A stretch of DNA of 64,000 nt, from positions 208,693 through 272,692 of the forward strand of contig OMYT01000001.1 of the NCBI GenBank assembly GCA_900315315.1, given 5' to 3'. Below, piece after piece: positions 17,633-27,110 of the stretch (positions within the stretch are counted from its first letter, which is position 1; each line of letters starts with the position of its first letter). Made by a program: the position numbers and the translations under genes. The notes beneath the pieces were generated by a model. The model was not told where the DNA came from and searched no databases. It worked only from the letters and a program-made list of their open reading frames with translations. Origin of the DNA: an uncultured Eubacteriales bacterium (GTDB taxonomy: Bacteria > Bacillota > Clostridia > Christensenellales > Aristaeellaceae).

Positions 17633-18469
17633 TTAGCCTACCGTGACGGAGGAAAAACCGTCCTGATCGTCATCAATCTCAACTTTCCCCTCTTTGGTCT
17701 CAGCCTGAACGGGAATCTGGATCGTCGGGACTTCGGAAGCAGCTGCCGAATAAGCACTGTGATAGGTTGTTGCAGCCGGGTTGGATTCAAAGAAGGAATC
17801 CATGGTTTCTTCCATCTCTTTTGTTTGTCTTTTCAAGGCTTCGGCAGGATCTTCATCAGGTTTCGTATCCATCTTTTCCGTTACCTTTGCCTTGGCATCC
17901 GACACAGTGGATTTCACTGCTTCTTTTGTTTTGTCAAATGTTTCGGTTACCACATTCCCTTTTTTGTCGTCCGTAAAGGACTGCACAGCACTGGAAACGG
18001 AACTCTTCGCATTCTGGGCTGCGTTCTTCACCATTTTCTCCAGATTTTCTGAGGCAAATTCCTCATCCTGCTTGGTGAAGGAGAACTGATACCCCAGAAT
18101 CAGGGAAAGAATAAATCCGAAGATTGTCATATGCGGCGCAAAGATCAGGCACAGCGCTCCGAACAGCACGGAGAAGTTCAGCACCGTTGTCTTTCCCTTT
18201 GAAACCTTGACCCGGCTCATGTACAGCTTCTGAAGAATGTTCAGTGCCTTCTGTTTGGTTTCATTCTGCTTCGTTTCACTATGTCCGGTATATTCTCTGC
18301 TCGCGTTTTCCATTTTCGGTTCCTCCTTCAGTCTTCCGTTCTTTTCCAGATCGATCAATGCACGGGCCAGATTGCCATCGTGATAATCAAGAAGGGCTAC
18401 AGCCTCCTGATAAGTCATACCGCTTTTCTTTCGCAGTATTTCGATGTCTTCAATCGTATAACTTGCCAT
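17633..18469 (-). CDS. DUF4342-type protein: UBA-like domain plus membrane segment
   Basis: 278 residues from the ATG preceded by GGAG at nine bases. Residues 1-45 form a UBA/EF-Ts-like three-helix motif (SGMTYQEAVALLDYHDGNLARAL). A basic stretch follows (about 85-95), then one or two adjacent hydrophobic segments (about 97-130). The C-terminal half is charged and alanine-rich with coiled-coil character. The N-terminal half fits the DUF4342 family of Clostridia; the long tail looks lineage specific. Function unknown. Confidence 0.65.
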   Translation of the reverse strand: MASYTIEDIEILRKKSGMTYQEAVALLDYHDGNLARALIDLEKNGRLKEEPKMENASREYTGHSETKQNETKQKALNILQKLYMSRVKVSKGKTTVLNFSVLFGALCLIFAPHMTIFGFILSLILGYQFSFTKQDEEFASENLEKMVKNAAQNAKSSVSSAVQSFTDDKKGNVVTETFDKTKEAVKSTVSDAKAKVTEKMDTKPDEDPAEALKRQTKEMEETMDSFFESNPAATTYHSAYSAAASEVPTIQIPVQAETKEGKVEIDDDQDGFSSVTVG

Positions 18470-18721
18470 TTTCCGGCTCTCCTTTCCTGTCGGCTCACCC
18501 GACACGTGCATGATAGCATATCCGGATCCGTTTGTTCTGAAAAACAGGCAAAGACTTCATGAGAATCAGATTAAAGATTTCAGGACGGCCTCTCATTCTT
18601 CCGGTGTCCGAAAGCGGTCTTCCGTATTTTATCATATTCAGGTCATAGTGAACATGCCTTTTTATCCGTTCTGATCATATCGGAGCGTAATATATCCGCA
18701 TTCTTTCAAAGAATCTTCATC

Positions 18722-18750
18722 TTTACAGAAAAAAGCCCTTGTGGTACGAT
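18722..18750 (+). promoter_or_regulatory. Sigma-A-type promoter of the FGGY kinase-hprK-glucokinase operon
   Basis: TTTACA (18722-18727), 17 bases, TACGAT (18745-18750), 44 bases before the start codon. It lies in a 325-base gap after the divergent DUF4342 gene. The rest of that gap shows no gene. Confidence 0.65.
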
Positions 18751-18794
18751 TATCTGAGAAATTTCCATAATATATACGGGAGGATCACATTGTC

Positions 18795-20384
18795 ATGAGC
18801 AAAGATCAGATTATTAACGGAAACACTATCCTCGGTATTGAATTCGGTTCCACACGGATCAAGAGCATTCTGATCGACAAAGATCATAATGTGATCGCCT
18901 CCGGCAGTCATGAGTGGGAGAACGATTATATTGACGGTATCTGGACATACAGTGAAAAAAACATCATGAACGGCCTGAAGTCCAGCTATGCCGACCTGAA
19001 AAAGGATGTCATGGATCGCTATGGCGTTCCGCTGAAAAAGCTGGCCGGCCTTGGCATCAGCGCCATGATGCACGGTTATCTTCCTTTTGACAAGGAGATG
19101 AACCTGCTCGTTCCCTTCCGGACCTGGCGGAACACCATCACGGGGGAAGCTGCCGGAAAGCTTACGGAAGTCTTCCATTTCAATATGCCCCAGCGCTGGA
19201 GCCTGAGCCATCTGTACCAGGCTATCCTGAACAATGAGGAGCATGTGAAGGATATCGATTTTCTGACTACGCTTGCCGGCTGGATTCATTATCTGCTTAC
19301 CGGTGAAAAAGTGCTCGGCGTAGGGGATGCTTCCGGTATGATGCCGATCTATCCCGACACCTGCGATTTTGACGCTAACATGATCGCGTCTTTTGACAAG
19401 CTGATTGCAGACCGCCAGTATCCGTGGAAACTGAGAGACATTCTTCCAAAGGTGCTCTGTGCGGGCGAAAACGCCGGCACGCTTACAGCGGAGGGCGCAA
19501 AACTGCTTGATCCGGACGGCGATCTTGAGCCGGGCTGTCCGCTGTGCCCTCCCGAAGGCGATGCCGGAACCGGTATGGCTGCCACCAACAGCGTCCGTGA
19601 GCGGACCGGCAACGTCAGCGCCGGTACTTCCATTTTCAGCATGATCGTTCTGGAAAAGCCGCTGGCTAATGTTTATCCCGAAATCGATATTGTCACTACG
19701 CCTGCCGGCAAGCCGGTGGCCATGGTTCATTGCAACAGCTGCACTAACGAAATCAACGCCTGGGTTTCCATCTTCCGCGAATTTGCAGATCTGATGGGGC
19801 TGCATACGGATGTCAGTGATGTGTTCAGAAAGCTGTTCCTCCTTTCCAGGGAAGCGGAAAAGGATTGCGGTGGTCTCGTTACCTTCAATTATCTTGCCGG
19901 CGAACCGGTTACCGGCGTTTCCGAAGGCCGCCCCATGTTTGTCCGTTCTCCCGACGCCCGTTTTACCCTGGCCAATTTCATGCGGTCCCAGATCTATGCC
20001 GCCATGGAAACACTCAAATACGGTATGGAAATCATTCAGCACGAAGCCATCGCTATCGATCGTGTCTATGGCCATGGCGGTCTGTTTAAGACAGAGGGAG
20101 TCGCGCAGAGAGACTTGGCCGCCGCAATCCATGCGCCGGTCACCGTCATGGAAACCGCCGGGGAAGGCGGCGCCTGGGGTATTGCTCTGCTCGCCGATTA
20201 TATGGTGTATCATGCAGAGGGTGAATCGCTTGAAGATTATCTGGACAACCATGTCTTCAACGGAATGAAGCAAAGCACGGTGGAGCCCGATCCGGAAGAC
20301 GAAAAAGGATTTGACCTTTATATGAAACGGTTTGTTTCCTGCTTGCCGGTACAGAAAGCCGCCGGTACCGAATTCAAGGATTAA
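18795..20384 (+). CDS. FGGY-family carbohydrate kinase
   Basis: 529 residues with the two actin-like ATPase halves of FGGY kinases: GIEFGSTRIKSILID at the N-terminus (phosphate 1), an acidic motif in GEGDAG-like PEGDAGTGMAATNS, and GHGGLFKTEG near 425 (phosphate 2). It phosphorylates a pentose or related sugar; the subfamily resembles clostridial kinases annotated as xylulokinase-like or ribulokinase-like, and I cannot choose between them. GGAGG lies 11 bases before the ATG. It is first in an operon with hprK and a ROK kinase. Confidence 0.85.
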   Translation: MSKDQIINGNTILGIEFGSTRIKSILIDKDHNVIASGSHEWENDYIDGIWTYSEKNIMNGLKSSYADLKKDVMDRYGVPLKKLAGLGISAMMHGYLPFDKEMNLLVPFRTWRNTITGEAAGKLTEVFHFNMPQRWSLSHLYQAILNNEEHVKDIDFLTTLAGWIHYLLTGEKVLGVGDASGMMPIYPDTCDFDANMIASFDKLIADRQYPWKLRDILPKVLCAGENAGTLTAEGAKLLDPDGDLEPGCPLCPPEGDAGTGMAATNSVRERTGNVSAGTSIFSMIVLEKPLANVYPEIDIVTTPAGKPVAMVHCNSCTNEINAWVSIFREFADLMGLHTDVSDVFRKLFLLSREAEKDCGGLVTFNYLAGEPVTGVSEGRPMFVRSPDARFTLANFMRSQIYAAMETLKYGMEIIQHEAIAIDRVYGHGGLFKTEGVAQRDLAAAIHAPVTVMETAGEGGAWGIALLADYMVYHAEGESLEDYLDNHVFNGMKQSTVEPDPEDEKGFDLYMKRFVSCLPVQKAAGTEFKD

Positions 20385-20399
20385 TCCGGAGGTGTTCCT

Positions 20400-21317
20400 T
20401 TGATTTCCGTCAGGGATTTTGAGCATGCGCTGAAGCTGACAACACTGTCCCCCTCTACCAAAACAGAGTGGGATATCCGCACGCCGGACCTGAACCGCCC
20501 CGGAATGCAGTTCTGCGGTTTCTATGAGTTCTTTGCCTTTGAGCGTCCCCAGGTCATCGGGAAAGCCGAGATGGCTTATCTGGAGGAACAGAACGAATCA
20601 TCCAGAAAAGAGATTCTCGAACGCTATTTCAGCCATCCGATCCCCTGTGTCGTGATCTGCAGAAATCTTATCCCTCCTGACGAACTGCTTTCTGTTGCCC
20701 GGGCGCATAATGTACCCGTTTATTCCAGCCCGCTGGTAACCAGCAAGTTTGTCGCCCTTGCGATCAACTACCTGAACCGTTCCCTCGCCCCGCATATAAC
20801 AAGGCACGGTGTGCTTCTGGACGTATACGGCATCGGCGTTTTCCTTTCAGGCAAGAGCGGCGTCGGCAAAAGTGAGGCTGCCCTTGAGCTTGTCAAGCGC
20901 GGGCACCAGCTGGTCGCTGATGATGTCGTTGATATCTGCAGGATCTCGGACAACCGGCTGATCGGTACCTGTCCGGAAAAGGTGCGGCATCTCATGGAGA
21001 TCCGCGGTATCGGTGTCATTGATGTAAAAGCCATGTACGGAATCGGCGCGGTAGCTTTTTCGAAAACGATCGATCTGATCATTGAGCTGGAAACATGGGA
21101 CGAAAATAAGGCATATGACCGGATCGGACTGCAGGATGACCAGATCGAGATCATGGGCGTCCATGTTCCTCATCAGACCATGCCGATCAAACCCGGCAGG
21201 AACCTGGCCATTATTGTGGAGGTCGCTGCGCGTAATTTCAGTCTGAAGCGTGCGGGATACAACGCAGCACGTGAACTGACCGCATTGATTCAGGATGATT
21301 CAAACGATTATAAATAA
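20400..21317 (+). CDS. hprK: HPr kinase/phosphorylase
   Basis: Phosphorylates Ser46 of HPr and removes the phosphate again, controlling carbon catabolite repression in Firmicutes. The 305-residue product has the P-loop GKSGVGKS (151-158) and the HPrK signature MEIRGIGVIDVKAMYGIGA. It starts at TTG with GGAGG ten bases upstream. The gene lies 15 bases after a sugar kinase and 18 before a ROK kinase, a metabolic setting different from its frequent pairing with lgt. Confidence 0.96.
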   Translation: MISVRDFEHALKLTTLSPSTKTEWDIRTPDLNRPGMQFCGFYEFFAFERPQVIGKAEMAYLEEQNESSRKEILERYFSHPIPCVVICRNLIPPDELLSVARAHNVPVYSSPLVTSKFVALAINYLNRSLAPHITRHGVLLDVYGIGVFLSGKSGVGKSEAALELVKRGHQLVADDVVDICRISDNRLIGTCPEKVRHLMEIRGIGVIDVKAMYGIGAVAFSKTIDLIIELETWDENKAYDRIGLQDDQIEIMGVHVPHQTMPIKPGRNLAIIVEVAARNFSLKRAGYNAARELTALIQDDSNDYK

Positions 21318-21335
21318 TATCTGGGAGGCCAAAAT

Positions 21336-22271
21336 ATGAGAATCGGTATTGACGTCGGGGGCACCGGCATCCAGGTCGGCCTGGTCAACAAGCAGCTTCA
21401 GATCATTTCCGAGGCTTCAATTCCGACCAGAACAGACATCCCTTTTGATGAACAGGTTGAGCAGATTGCTTCCTGCGTTTTGTCCGTCATTTCATCCGCT
21501 GGATTGAAACCGGAAGAGATTGAATCTGTCGGCGTCGGCATCCCCGGAATCGCTTCGAGTACGGGTGAGATTATCAAGTGTACCAATATGGGCTGGCATC
21601 ACGTTCCCTTCGGGGATGTTTTCAAACGTTTCTACAACAAGCCTGTGTTTGTGGATAACGATGCCAATGTCGCTGCACTGGCTGAAAGTGTCGCCGGCGT
21701 GAGCGCCGGAACATCCTCCAGCGTGTTTATTACGATCGGTACCGGCATCGGAAGCGGGATCATTATCGATGGGAAGATCTGGAAGGGCTGCCACGGCATA
21801 GGGGGAGAACTTGGCCATGTAATCTTTGATCTGGATGGGGTCCCCTGCTCCTGCGGCAACCACGGATGTCTGGAGCGTTACTGCTCCGCAACGGCAATCA
21901 TCCGCATGGGGCGTGAAGCTGTCAAGCAGCATCCTGACTCCCTGTTGCTCAAACTTGCGGATAATAACCCGTCAAACATTAACGCTAAGATCGTCTTTGA
22001 CGCCGCCCGTCAGGAAGATCCTGTCGCCGTGGAAGTCTATCACCGGTTTATCGGTTATCTGGCCCAGGCAGTCGCCAGCGTTGTCAACCTGATTGATCCG
22101 GAAGTGATTGTCCTCGGCGGCGGCGTCAGCAAGGCAGGTACTTTCCTGCTTCGTCCCCTGATCCGTGAATTCCCCCGTTACGTTCTTTTCGATGACCAGC
22201 CTCTGCCGGAGATCAAACTGGCTGTGCTCGGGTCCGAAGCCGGTATCATCGGCGCAGCCATGCTGTCCTGA
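21336..22271 (+). CDS. ROK-family glucokinase
   Basis: 311 residues of the ROK fold: GIDVGGTGIQVGLV for phosphate binding, TIGTGIGSGI, catalytic DNDANVAA, GELGH, and the zinc-binding cluster CSCGNHGC. It most likely phosphorylates glucose with ATP. It is the third gene of the kinase operon. Other hexoses or N-acetylmannosamine are possible substrates of the family. Confidence 0.9.
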   Translation: MRIGIDVGGTGIQVGLVNKQLQIISEASIPTRTDIPFDEQVEQIASCVLSVISSAGLKPEEIESVGVGIPGIASSTGEIIKCTNMGWHHVPFGDVFKRFYNKPVFVDNDANVAALAESVAGVSAGTSSSVFITIGTGIGSGIIIDGKIWKGCHGIGGELGHVIFDLDGVPCSCGNHGCLERYCSATAIIRMGREAVKQHPDSLLLKLADNNPSNINAKIVFDAARQEDPVAVEVYHRFIGYLAQAVASVVNLIDPEVIVLGGGVSKAGTFLLRPLIREFPRYVLFDDQPLPEIKLAVLGSEAGIIGAAMLS

Positions 22272-22325
22272 TGTTCTTTCTCCGGCATATGACAAGCTCT
22301 TTGTTTTGAAAGGAAAACCTCAGCG

Positions 22326-23762
22326 ATGTCCGATTTCTTATTCAGCCGCCGTCGGGACGGCACCTATCGCCTTGACACCTATGAAGGAGCCGAAAGCACG
22401 GTTGTTATTCCCTCTTCCTTTGAGGGCAAACCTGTTACTTCCATCGCAGACAACGCTTTTTCCTGGTCCTTTGTCCGGAAAGTAATCATTCCGGATTCCG
22501 TAACACAGATCGGCGAAGCAGCGTTTTCCTGGTGTGAATCCCTGATCAGCGTCGAGATTCCCGATACTGTGAAGATCATCGGTGAATGGGCATTTATCGG
22601 TTGCTCTTCGCTGAAGTCGATCCATCTTCCTGACGGGCTGAGGAAGATCAATTATTCGACCTTCCAGTCCTGCTCTTCCCTGGTCTCCATCGAAATCCCC
22701 GATTCTGTTAAATCAATCGGCCCCGAAGCATTTTCCGAATGCAGGAGCCTTACAAATGTAAAACTGTCCGATTCACTGACATCTCTTGGTGACAATGCAT
22801 TCGCATCCTGTGATTCGCTGACTGAAGTGAATCTTCCCAACACCCTTTCAGATCTCGGCAGTGAGGTTTTCTCTGGCTGTACAGCGCTTTCTTCTTTTGT
22901 CATTGCCGAGGATCATCCTGTTTTTTGCTCAAAGGACGGCGTTCTCTTTAATAAAAAAGATAAACGGCTGATTTATTATCCTTTCAGCAAAAAAGAAAAA
23001 CGTTATGAAATTCCGGAAGGCGTTGAGTTCATTGCAGAGGAGGCTTTTGCAAACCGGAACCATCTGGAGGAGATCATCATTCCCGATTCCGTAACCCAGA
23101 TCGAGCCCAAAGCTTTTTACGGCTGCCGCGGGTTGAAGTCTATCGTGATCCCTTCTTCAGTCATCCGTCTCGGAAGCAGCGCATTTCACAGTTGCTCATC
23201 TCTCAGGCAAGTGACTCTTTCAGAGAACCTGGTGGCGATCGAGTATTCCGTTTTCTATGCTTGCAGCAATCTGGAATCCATTCAGCTCCCGGAAAAGATC
23301 AGGATCATCTCTCCCTGCGCGTTCAGCGGCTGCAGTACGCTTTCATCCATCACTTTCCCGGACGGTCTGATTGATATCGGGGAATCCGCCTTTGAAGGCT
23401 GCCGATCCCTTGAAAGCATAACGCTTCCGGACAATTTTGAAACGCTCGGAGCCCATGCTTTCGGATCCTGCACAATGCTTGATTCAGTCATCCTTTCCGG
23501 CAAAATCAAAATTATTCCGCTTCAGGCTTTTGCCCGGTGCGACAATCTGAACCATGTCAAGCTGCCTGAAGGGCTGGAGGAAATCAAAAGCGAGGCTTTT
23601 GACAGCTGCGAAAACCTGCTTACCCTGCAGATCCCGGAAAACGTTATGGATATAGAGCCGGACGCATTTATCAACTGCCGGCATCTGATGCTCTTCGTAT
23701 ATCCCGATTCCTACGCGGAAAACTATGCCCGCGACCGTGACATTCTGTATTCTGAAATGTGA
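22326..23762 (+). CDS. BspA-type leucine-rich repeat protein without signal peptide
   Basis: 478 residues built almost entirely of about 18 copies of a 23-residue LRR_5 repeat (pattern: I.. AF..C..L..I.IP). One short non-repeat stretch (about 195-225, FSKKEKRYEIPEG) interrupts the array. No signal peptide, anchor or cell-wall motif is seen, so the protein may be cytoplasmic. This is unusual because many relatives are surface proteins. The gene is 54 bases after the glucokinase. It ends at a strong convergent terminator. Confidence 0.85.
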   Translation: MSDFLFSRRRDGTYRLDTYEGAESTVVIPSSFEGKPVTSIADNAFSWSFVRKVIIPDSVTQIGEAAFSWCESLISVEIPDTVKIIGEWAFIGCSSLKSIHLPDGLRKINYSTFQSCSSLVSIEIPDSVKSIGPEAFSECRSLTNVKLSDSLTSLGDNAFASCDSLTEVNLPNTLSDLGSEVFSGCTALSSFVIAEDHPVFCSKDGVLFNKKDKRLIYYPFSKKEKRYEIPEGVEFIAEEAFANRNHLEEIIIPDSVTQIEPKAFYGCRGLKSIVIPSSVIRLGSSAFHSCSSLRQVTLSENLVAIEYSVFYACSNLESIQLPEKIRIISPCAFSGCSTLSSITFPDGLIDIGESAFEGCRSLESITLPDNFETLGAHAFGSCTMLDSVILSGKIKIIPLQAFARCDNLNHVKLPEGLEEIKSEAFDSCENLLTLQIPENVMDIEPDAFINCRHLMLFVYPDSYAENYARDRDILYSEM

Positions 23763-23776
23763 TTCCGCCCCCATCG

Positions 23777-23806
23777 AAAAAGAGCTGCCTTCCGACAGCT
23801 CTTTTC
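23777..23806. terminator. Bidirectional terminator between LRR and SPFH genes
   Basis: AAAAAGAGCTG and CAGCTCTTTT form an 11-base stem with an eight-base loop. Poly-A before and poly-T after make it active on both strands, between two convergent genes. Confidence 0.85.
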
Positions 23807-23818
23807 AATATGTTCAGA

Positions 23819-24865
23819 TTACTGTTTGGCGCCGCATTCCGGGCAGAACTTTGTCCCCGCCGGAATTTGCGCGCCGCAGGCCGTGCAGAAAGCGCCGGCT
23901 GCCTGTTTTGCGCCGCATTCCGGGCAGAACTTCGTCCCCGCCGGAATCTGTGCACCGCAGGCAGAGCAGACAGCACCGGCTGCAGGAGCAGCGGGAGCGG
24001 CCGGCTGAGCGGGATTCATGCTCTGGGCAAACATCTGCCCCATGGCAGCCCCGGCACCCATACCGACACCCATGCCAGCCATACCGTTACCGTTGGTGGC
24101 AGCATCCCGCATCGCTTCAGCCGCCTGATACTTGGCATACTGATCCAGATTCCCGAGCACGCCCATGGAAGTCCGCTTGTCCATGCTCTTCTCGACTTCC
24201 TCGGGAAGGGAAATGTTCTCGATCACAAAGCTGCACAGTGTCAGGCCAAGGGGCGCAATCTTGGGATTGATAGCCTTCAATGCATAGCTGGCCAGTTCAT
24301 CGTAATTCGCCGCAAGATCCAGCGCAGGGATCTTGCTCTCTGCAATCGCATCGCTCAGTCCGCTGACCAGCGTCCGCTTGATCTGTCCTTCCACGCCGTC
24401 AACCGTGAACAGTTCAGCTGTACCAAAGACTTCCTTCAGGAAAGCAACCGGATCAGCCACCTTGAAGCTATAGATACCGAATGCCCGGAGACGGATCATT
24501 CCAAACTCGGCATCCCGCATCATCACAGGATTGCTGGTTCCCCACTTCATATCCAGAAACTGTTTGGTATTCACAAAGTAAACATCGGACTTAAAGGGGC
24601 TGTTGAAACCGTATTTCCAGCTCTTCAGTGCGGTCAGGATGGGCATGTTGCTGGTCGAAAGCTCATACCGTCCGGGTCCGAACACATCCGCGAGCTCCCC
24701 TTCGTTGACAAAGATGGCAGCCTGGCTCTCACGAACAGTCAGCTGCGCGCCCATCATGATCTCTTTTCCGTTCATGTCATACTTATGAACCATCGTTTTG
24801 GAAGAACTGTCGGTCCATTCAATAACATCAATCAGTTGGCCTTTGATCTTGTCGAGAATACCCAT
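23819..24865 (-). CDS. SPFH-domain protein with tandem zinc ribbons (YdjI-like)
   Basis: 348 residues. Residues 1-230 resemble the SPFH/band-7 domain of the YdjI and virion-core-like family (GPGRYELSTSN, GMIRLRAFGIYSF). A Gly/Met/Ala-rich linker follows, then two nearly identical zinc ribbons of the form CxxCGxxxxxGxxFCPECG. No membrane helix is present. YdjI of Bacillus takes part in membrane-stress responses with phage-shock proteins; the same role here is inference. The gene is 30 bases downstream of the pseudo-receiver gene and probably in its operon. Confidence 0.85.
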   Translation of the reverse strand: MGILDKIKGQLIDVIEWTDSSSKTMVHKYDMNGKEIMMGAQLTVRESQAAIFVNEGELADVFGPGRYELSTSNMPILTALKSWKYGFNSPFKSDVYFVNTKQFLDMKWGTSNPVMMRDAEFGMIRLRAFGIYSFKVADPVAFLKEVFGTAELFTVDGVEGQIKRTLVSGLSDAIAESKIPALDLAANYDELASYALKAINPKIAPLGLTLCSFVIENISLPEEVEKSMDKRTSMGVLGNLDQYAKYQAAEAMRDAATNGNGMAGMGVGMGAGAAMGQMFAQSMNPAQPAAPAAPAAGAVCSACGAQIPAGTKFCPECGAKQAAGAFCTACGAQIPAGTKFCPECGAKQ

Positions 24866-24895
24866 CTTTTTCCCCTCGCTTTTCTATGTTTTTCT

Positions 24896-25708
24896 TTATT
24901 CATCCGTATCACAGCACAGAGAATTCAGTGCCTGTAATACGCGGATATCAATAATATGCATTTCCACACCGAAGTATTCTTTCATGTGCTCGATACTTTC
25001 AGCGGCATATGCCGTCAACATAGCAGTCATTGCATTTACGGTCAACGGTGTTTCCACCCCGTGCAACGGACAGGCAAGCACCAAAATCCGCCCGTCGGTA
25101 TTGATTGTAGGCAAGATATGAATCCCGTTTCTGTCACCCGCAAAGGAATTCCGCAGCGCCATCTCAAGCCGGTCCGTCCCGTAATGCCAGCGTCCTTCAA
25201 GCTGGTCATAAGGTGCTGTCTGCTCAATCTCAATCAGGAGACATGGCCTGTCGGCATCCATCCGGCTTCTCAGCAGACGCATATTGCGGCGAAGATCTTC
25301 ACTGGTCCGAACCTTTCCGTTCAGCAGTTTACGGAAGAACTCATGCCTGCAGATCTGCAGCACATCTCTTGTATTGAACCGTTCATTGTAAAAATCCGCA
25401 TGCAGCCGATTCAGCAGGATTTTCAATTCACTCAGGTAGCGGAGAACTTCCTCCTCCGTCCTTCCGCCTTCAAAAATCGAAACATCCGGGAAATACTCCT
25501 GCAGATAAGCCAGGAGTTTTTCCTCTTCTTCCGGATCGCTCAGCGCAATGCAGATCCCGTCCGCATGATGCTTGGCGAGGCTGTCAACTGCTCCTTCGAA
25601 ATCATGGCGGATATGCGGCGCCTTAAAACCATTCATTTCCCAGTTGCTGACCTGGGCAAACGCATTCAGCACGTCCTCCTGATCGGATACAAGCAACAGT
25701 TTGTACAT
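24896..25708 (-). CDS. Degenerate receiver-like protein, YesN-like but without DNA-binding domain
   Basis: 270 residues. The first 110 residues follow the plan of AraC/YesN-type response regulators (MYKLLLVSDQEDVL... NWEMNGF), but the acidic pocket is broken (VSDQ for VDDE) and ALSDPEEEE stands where the phosphorylated aspartate would be. The middle part matches the variable region of YesN proteins, and the helix-turn-helix expected at the end is absent. It may be a phosphorylation-independent signalling or scaffold protein. It is followed by the SPFH gene and has its own good promoter. Confidence 0.5.
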   Translation of the reverse strand: MYKLLLVSDQEDVLNAFAQVSNWEMNGFKAPHIRHDFEGAVDSLAKHHADGICIALSDPEEEEKLLAYLQEYFPDVSIFEGGRTEEEVLRYLSELKILLNRLHADFYNERFNTRDVLQICRHEFFRKLLNGKVRTSEDLRRNMRLLRSRMDADRPCLLIEIEQTAPYDQLEGRWHYGTDRLEMALRNSFAGDRNGIHILPTINTDGRILVLACPLHGVETPLTVNAMTAMLTAYAAESIEHMKEYFGVEMHIIDIRVLQALNSLCCDTDE

Positions 25709-25746
25709 TCCTGACCTCCGAAGCTTCCTGAATCTGATACCTGTGT

Positions 25747-25775
25747 ATTATATCTCACACCAGGCGATAATGCAA
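25747..25775 (-). promoter_or_regulatory. Sigma-A-type promoter of the pseudo-receiver/SPFH operon
   Basis: TTGCAT (25770-25775), 17 bases, TATAAT (25747-25752) on the minus strand, 39 bases before the start codon. It overlaps the intergenic space after the S41 protease gene. Confidence 0.8.
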
Positions 25776-25782
25776 TATTCCT

Positions 25783-27078
25783 TTACTTTTCCGTGTTTTC
25801 CTGCAGTTTTTCTTTCGTGACTTCAAATGCTTTTTTCAACTGAACATCCTTCTCCGTGTCAGCGAAATCATACATACCGTTATCCCCTTCAGGGAGCTCC
25901 ACAATATATTCGGGTGTAATGCCCACCTGATGAACTGCCTCGCCGTTGGGCGTAAAATACTGAGCAATCGTCATCTGGAAGCCTGCTCCCTTGTCTCCGA
26001 CGGGGTAAACACCCTGAATAATCCCCTTGCCGAAGCTTTTAACACCGACAACGGATGCGTCTGCACAGTCACGAAGCGCTCCGGTCAGAATTTCAGAAGA
26101 GCTGGCGCTGTTTTCATTAATCAGGATCGTCAGTGCCACATCCACTTTGCCGTTCCGGGTCGGATAGTCTTCATGATGTTCAACACCGTCCCGGTAAACC
26201 AGATAGCATAATTCTCCCTCATCCATGAACAGATCGGCAATATACTGTGCCTGATCAACCCATCCGCCCGGATTATCCCGCAGATCAAGAATGATACCCT
26301 TGGCGCCCATGGCGACCAGCTGGTTCAGCGCGGTTTCGAATTCTTTGTGGCAATTGCCGGCAAATTCATAAATCGCAATGTATCCGACTTCATCGTCAAG
26401 CATTTTGCTTTCAATCTGATTTACATTGATCTCTTTTCTGGTGATTGTAAACGTAATTTCTTCCCCGTCCCGCAGGAAGGTAACATCCACATCTGTTCCG
26501 GGAACGCCTCTCATGATGTCAACGGCTTCCTGAAGGTTGGAAGCTGTTACAAACATATCATCTCCGACCTTGTACAGGATATCTCCGCGCTGTACGCCTG
26601 CCTCCTCGGCCGGACTTCCGGCAAACACGCGGCTGATTGTGCATACCTGTGTTTCCATATTGGAACTGATCAGCACGCCGATACCGACATAATTACCTTC
26701 GTCATCCTTCCACATTTCCTCAAATTCTTCGGGATCATAATAGAATGTATAGGGATCATCAAGGCCCATCAGGACTCCCCGTGCCGCATATTCAATCATT
26801 TTATCCGGGTCTGTTTCCTTGTAGAAGTTCATGTTGGCGGCATCAAACAGAGAATAAACTTCCGCGAATTTCTGATACTTTTCATATTCTTCCCTGCTGA
26901 TCGTCACGGTATCGCCTGTTTCATCGGAAGCGGGAGCTGTCAGATCCCCGCTTGTGATGACAGACTCTTCCGAAGGACCGAAAAGCGCTTCAAGTTTCGA
27001 CGCGGGCACGAACGTACAGGAACACAGCAGCAGCAGGGTCAGCAGCAGGGAAAAAGCCAGCATCAAACTTTTTTTCAT
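25783..27078 (-). CDS. S41-family C-terminal processing protease
   Basis: 431 residues: a lipoprotein-like signal sequence (LLLTLLLLCSC), a low-complexity linker, a PDZ domain (GIGVLISSN to TFLRDGEEITFTI), and the S41 catalytic domain with the serine in NENSASSSEI and the lysine in GVKSFGKG. Such proteases cut C-terminal ends of substrates outside the membrane, in some cases in regulated proteolysis or wall enzyme control. It is 32 bases downstream of the CdaR-like regulator and probably shares its promoter. Confidence 0.92.
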   Translation of the reverse strand: MKKSLMLAFSLLLTLLLLCSCTFVPASKLEALFGPSEESVITSGDLTAPASDETGDTVTISREEYEKYQKFAEVYSLFDAANMNFYKETDPDKMIEYAARGVLMGLDDPYTFYYDPEEFEEMWKDDEGNYVGIGVLISSNMETQVCTISRVFAGSPAEEAGVQRGDILYKVGDDMFVTASNLQEAVDIMRGVPGTDVDVTFLRDGEEITFTITRKEINVNQIESKMLDDEVGYIAIYEFAGNCHKEFETALNQLVAMGAKGIILDLRDNPGGWVDQAQYIADLFMDEGELCYLVYRDGVEHHEDYPTRNGKVDVALTILINENSASSSEILTGALRDCADASVVGVKSFGKGIIQGVYPVGDKGAGFQMTIAQYFTPNGEAVHQVGITPEYIVELPEGDNGMYDFADTEKDVQLKKAFEVTKEKLQENTEK

Positions 27079-27110
27079 TCTCGGGTTCTCCTTTTAGTTC
27101 GATCATATGA

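Noticed and set aside
18750-20426. 558-codon minus-strand open frame
   Set aside because: Antisense to the FGGY kinase and covering its promoter; not protein-like.
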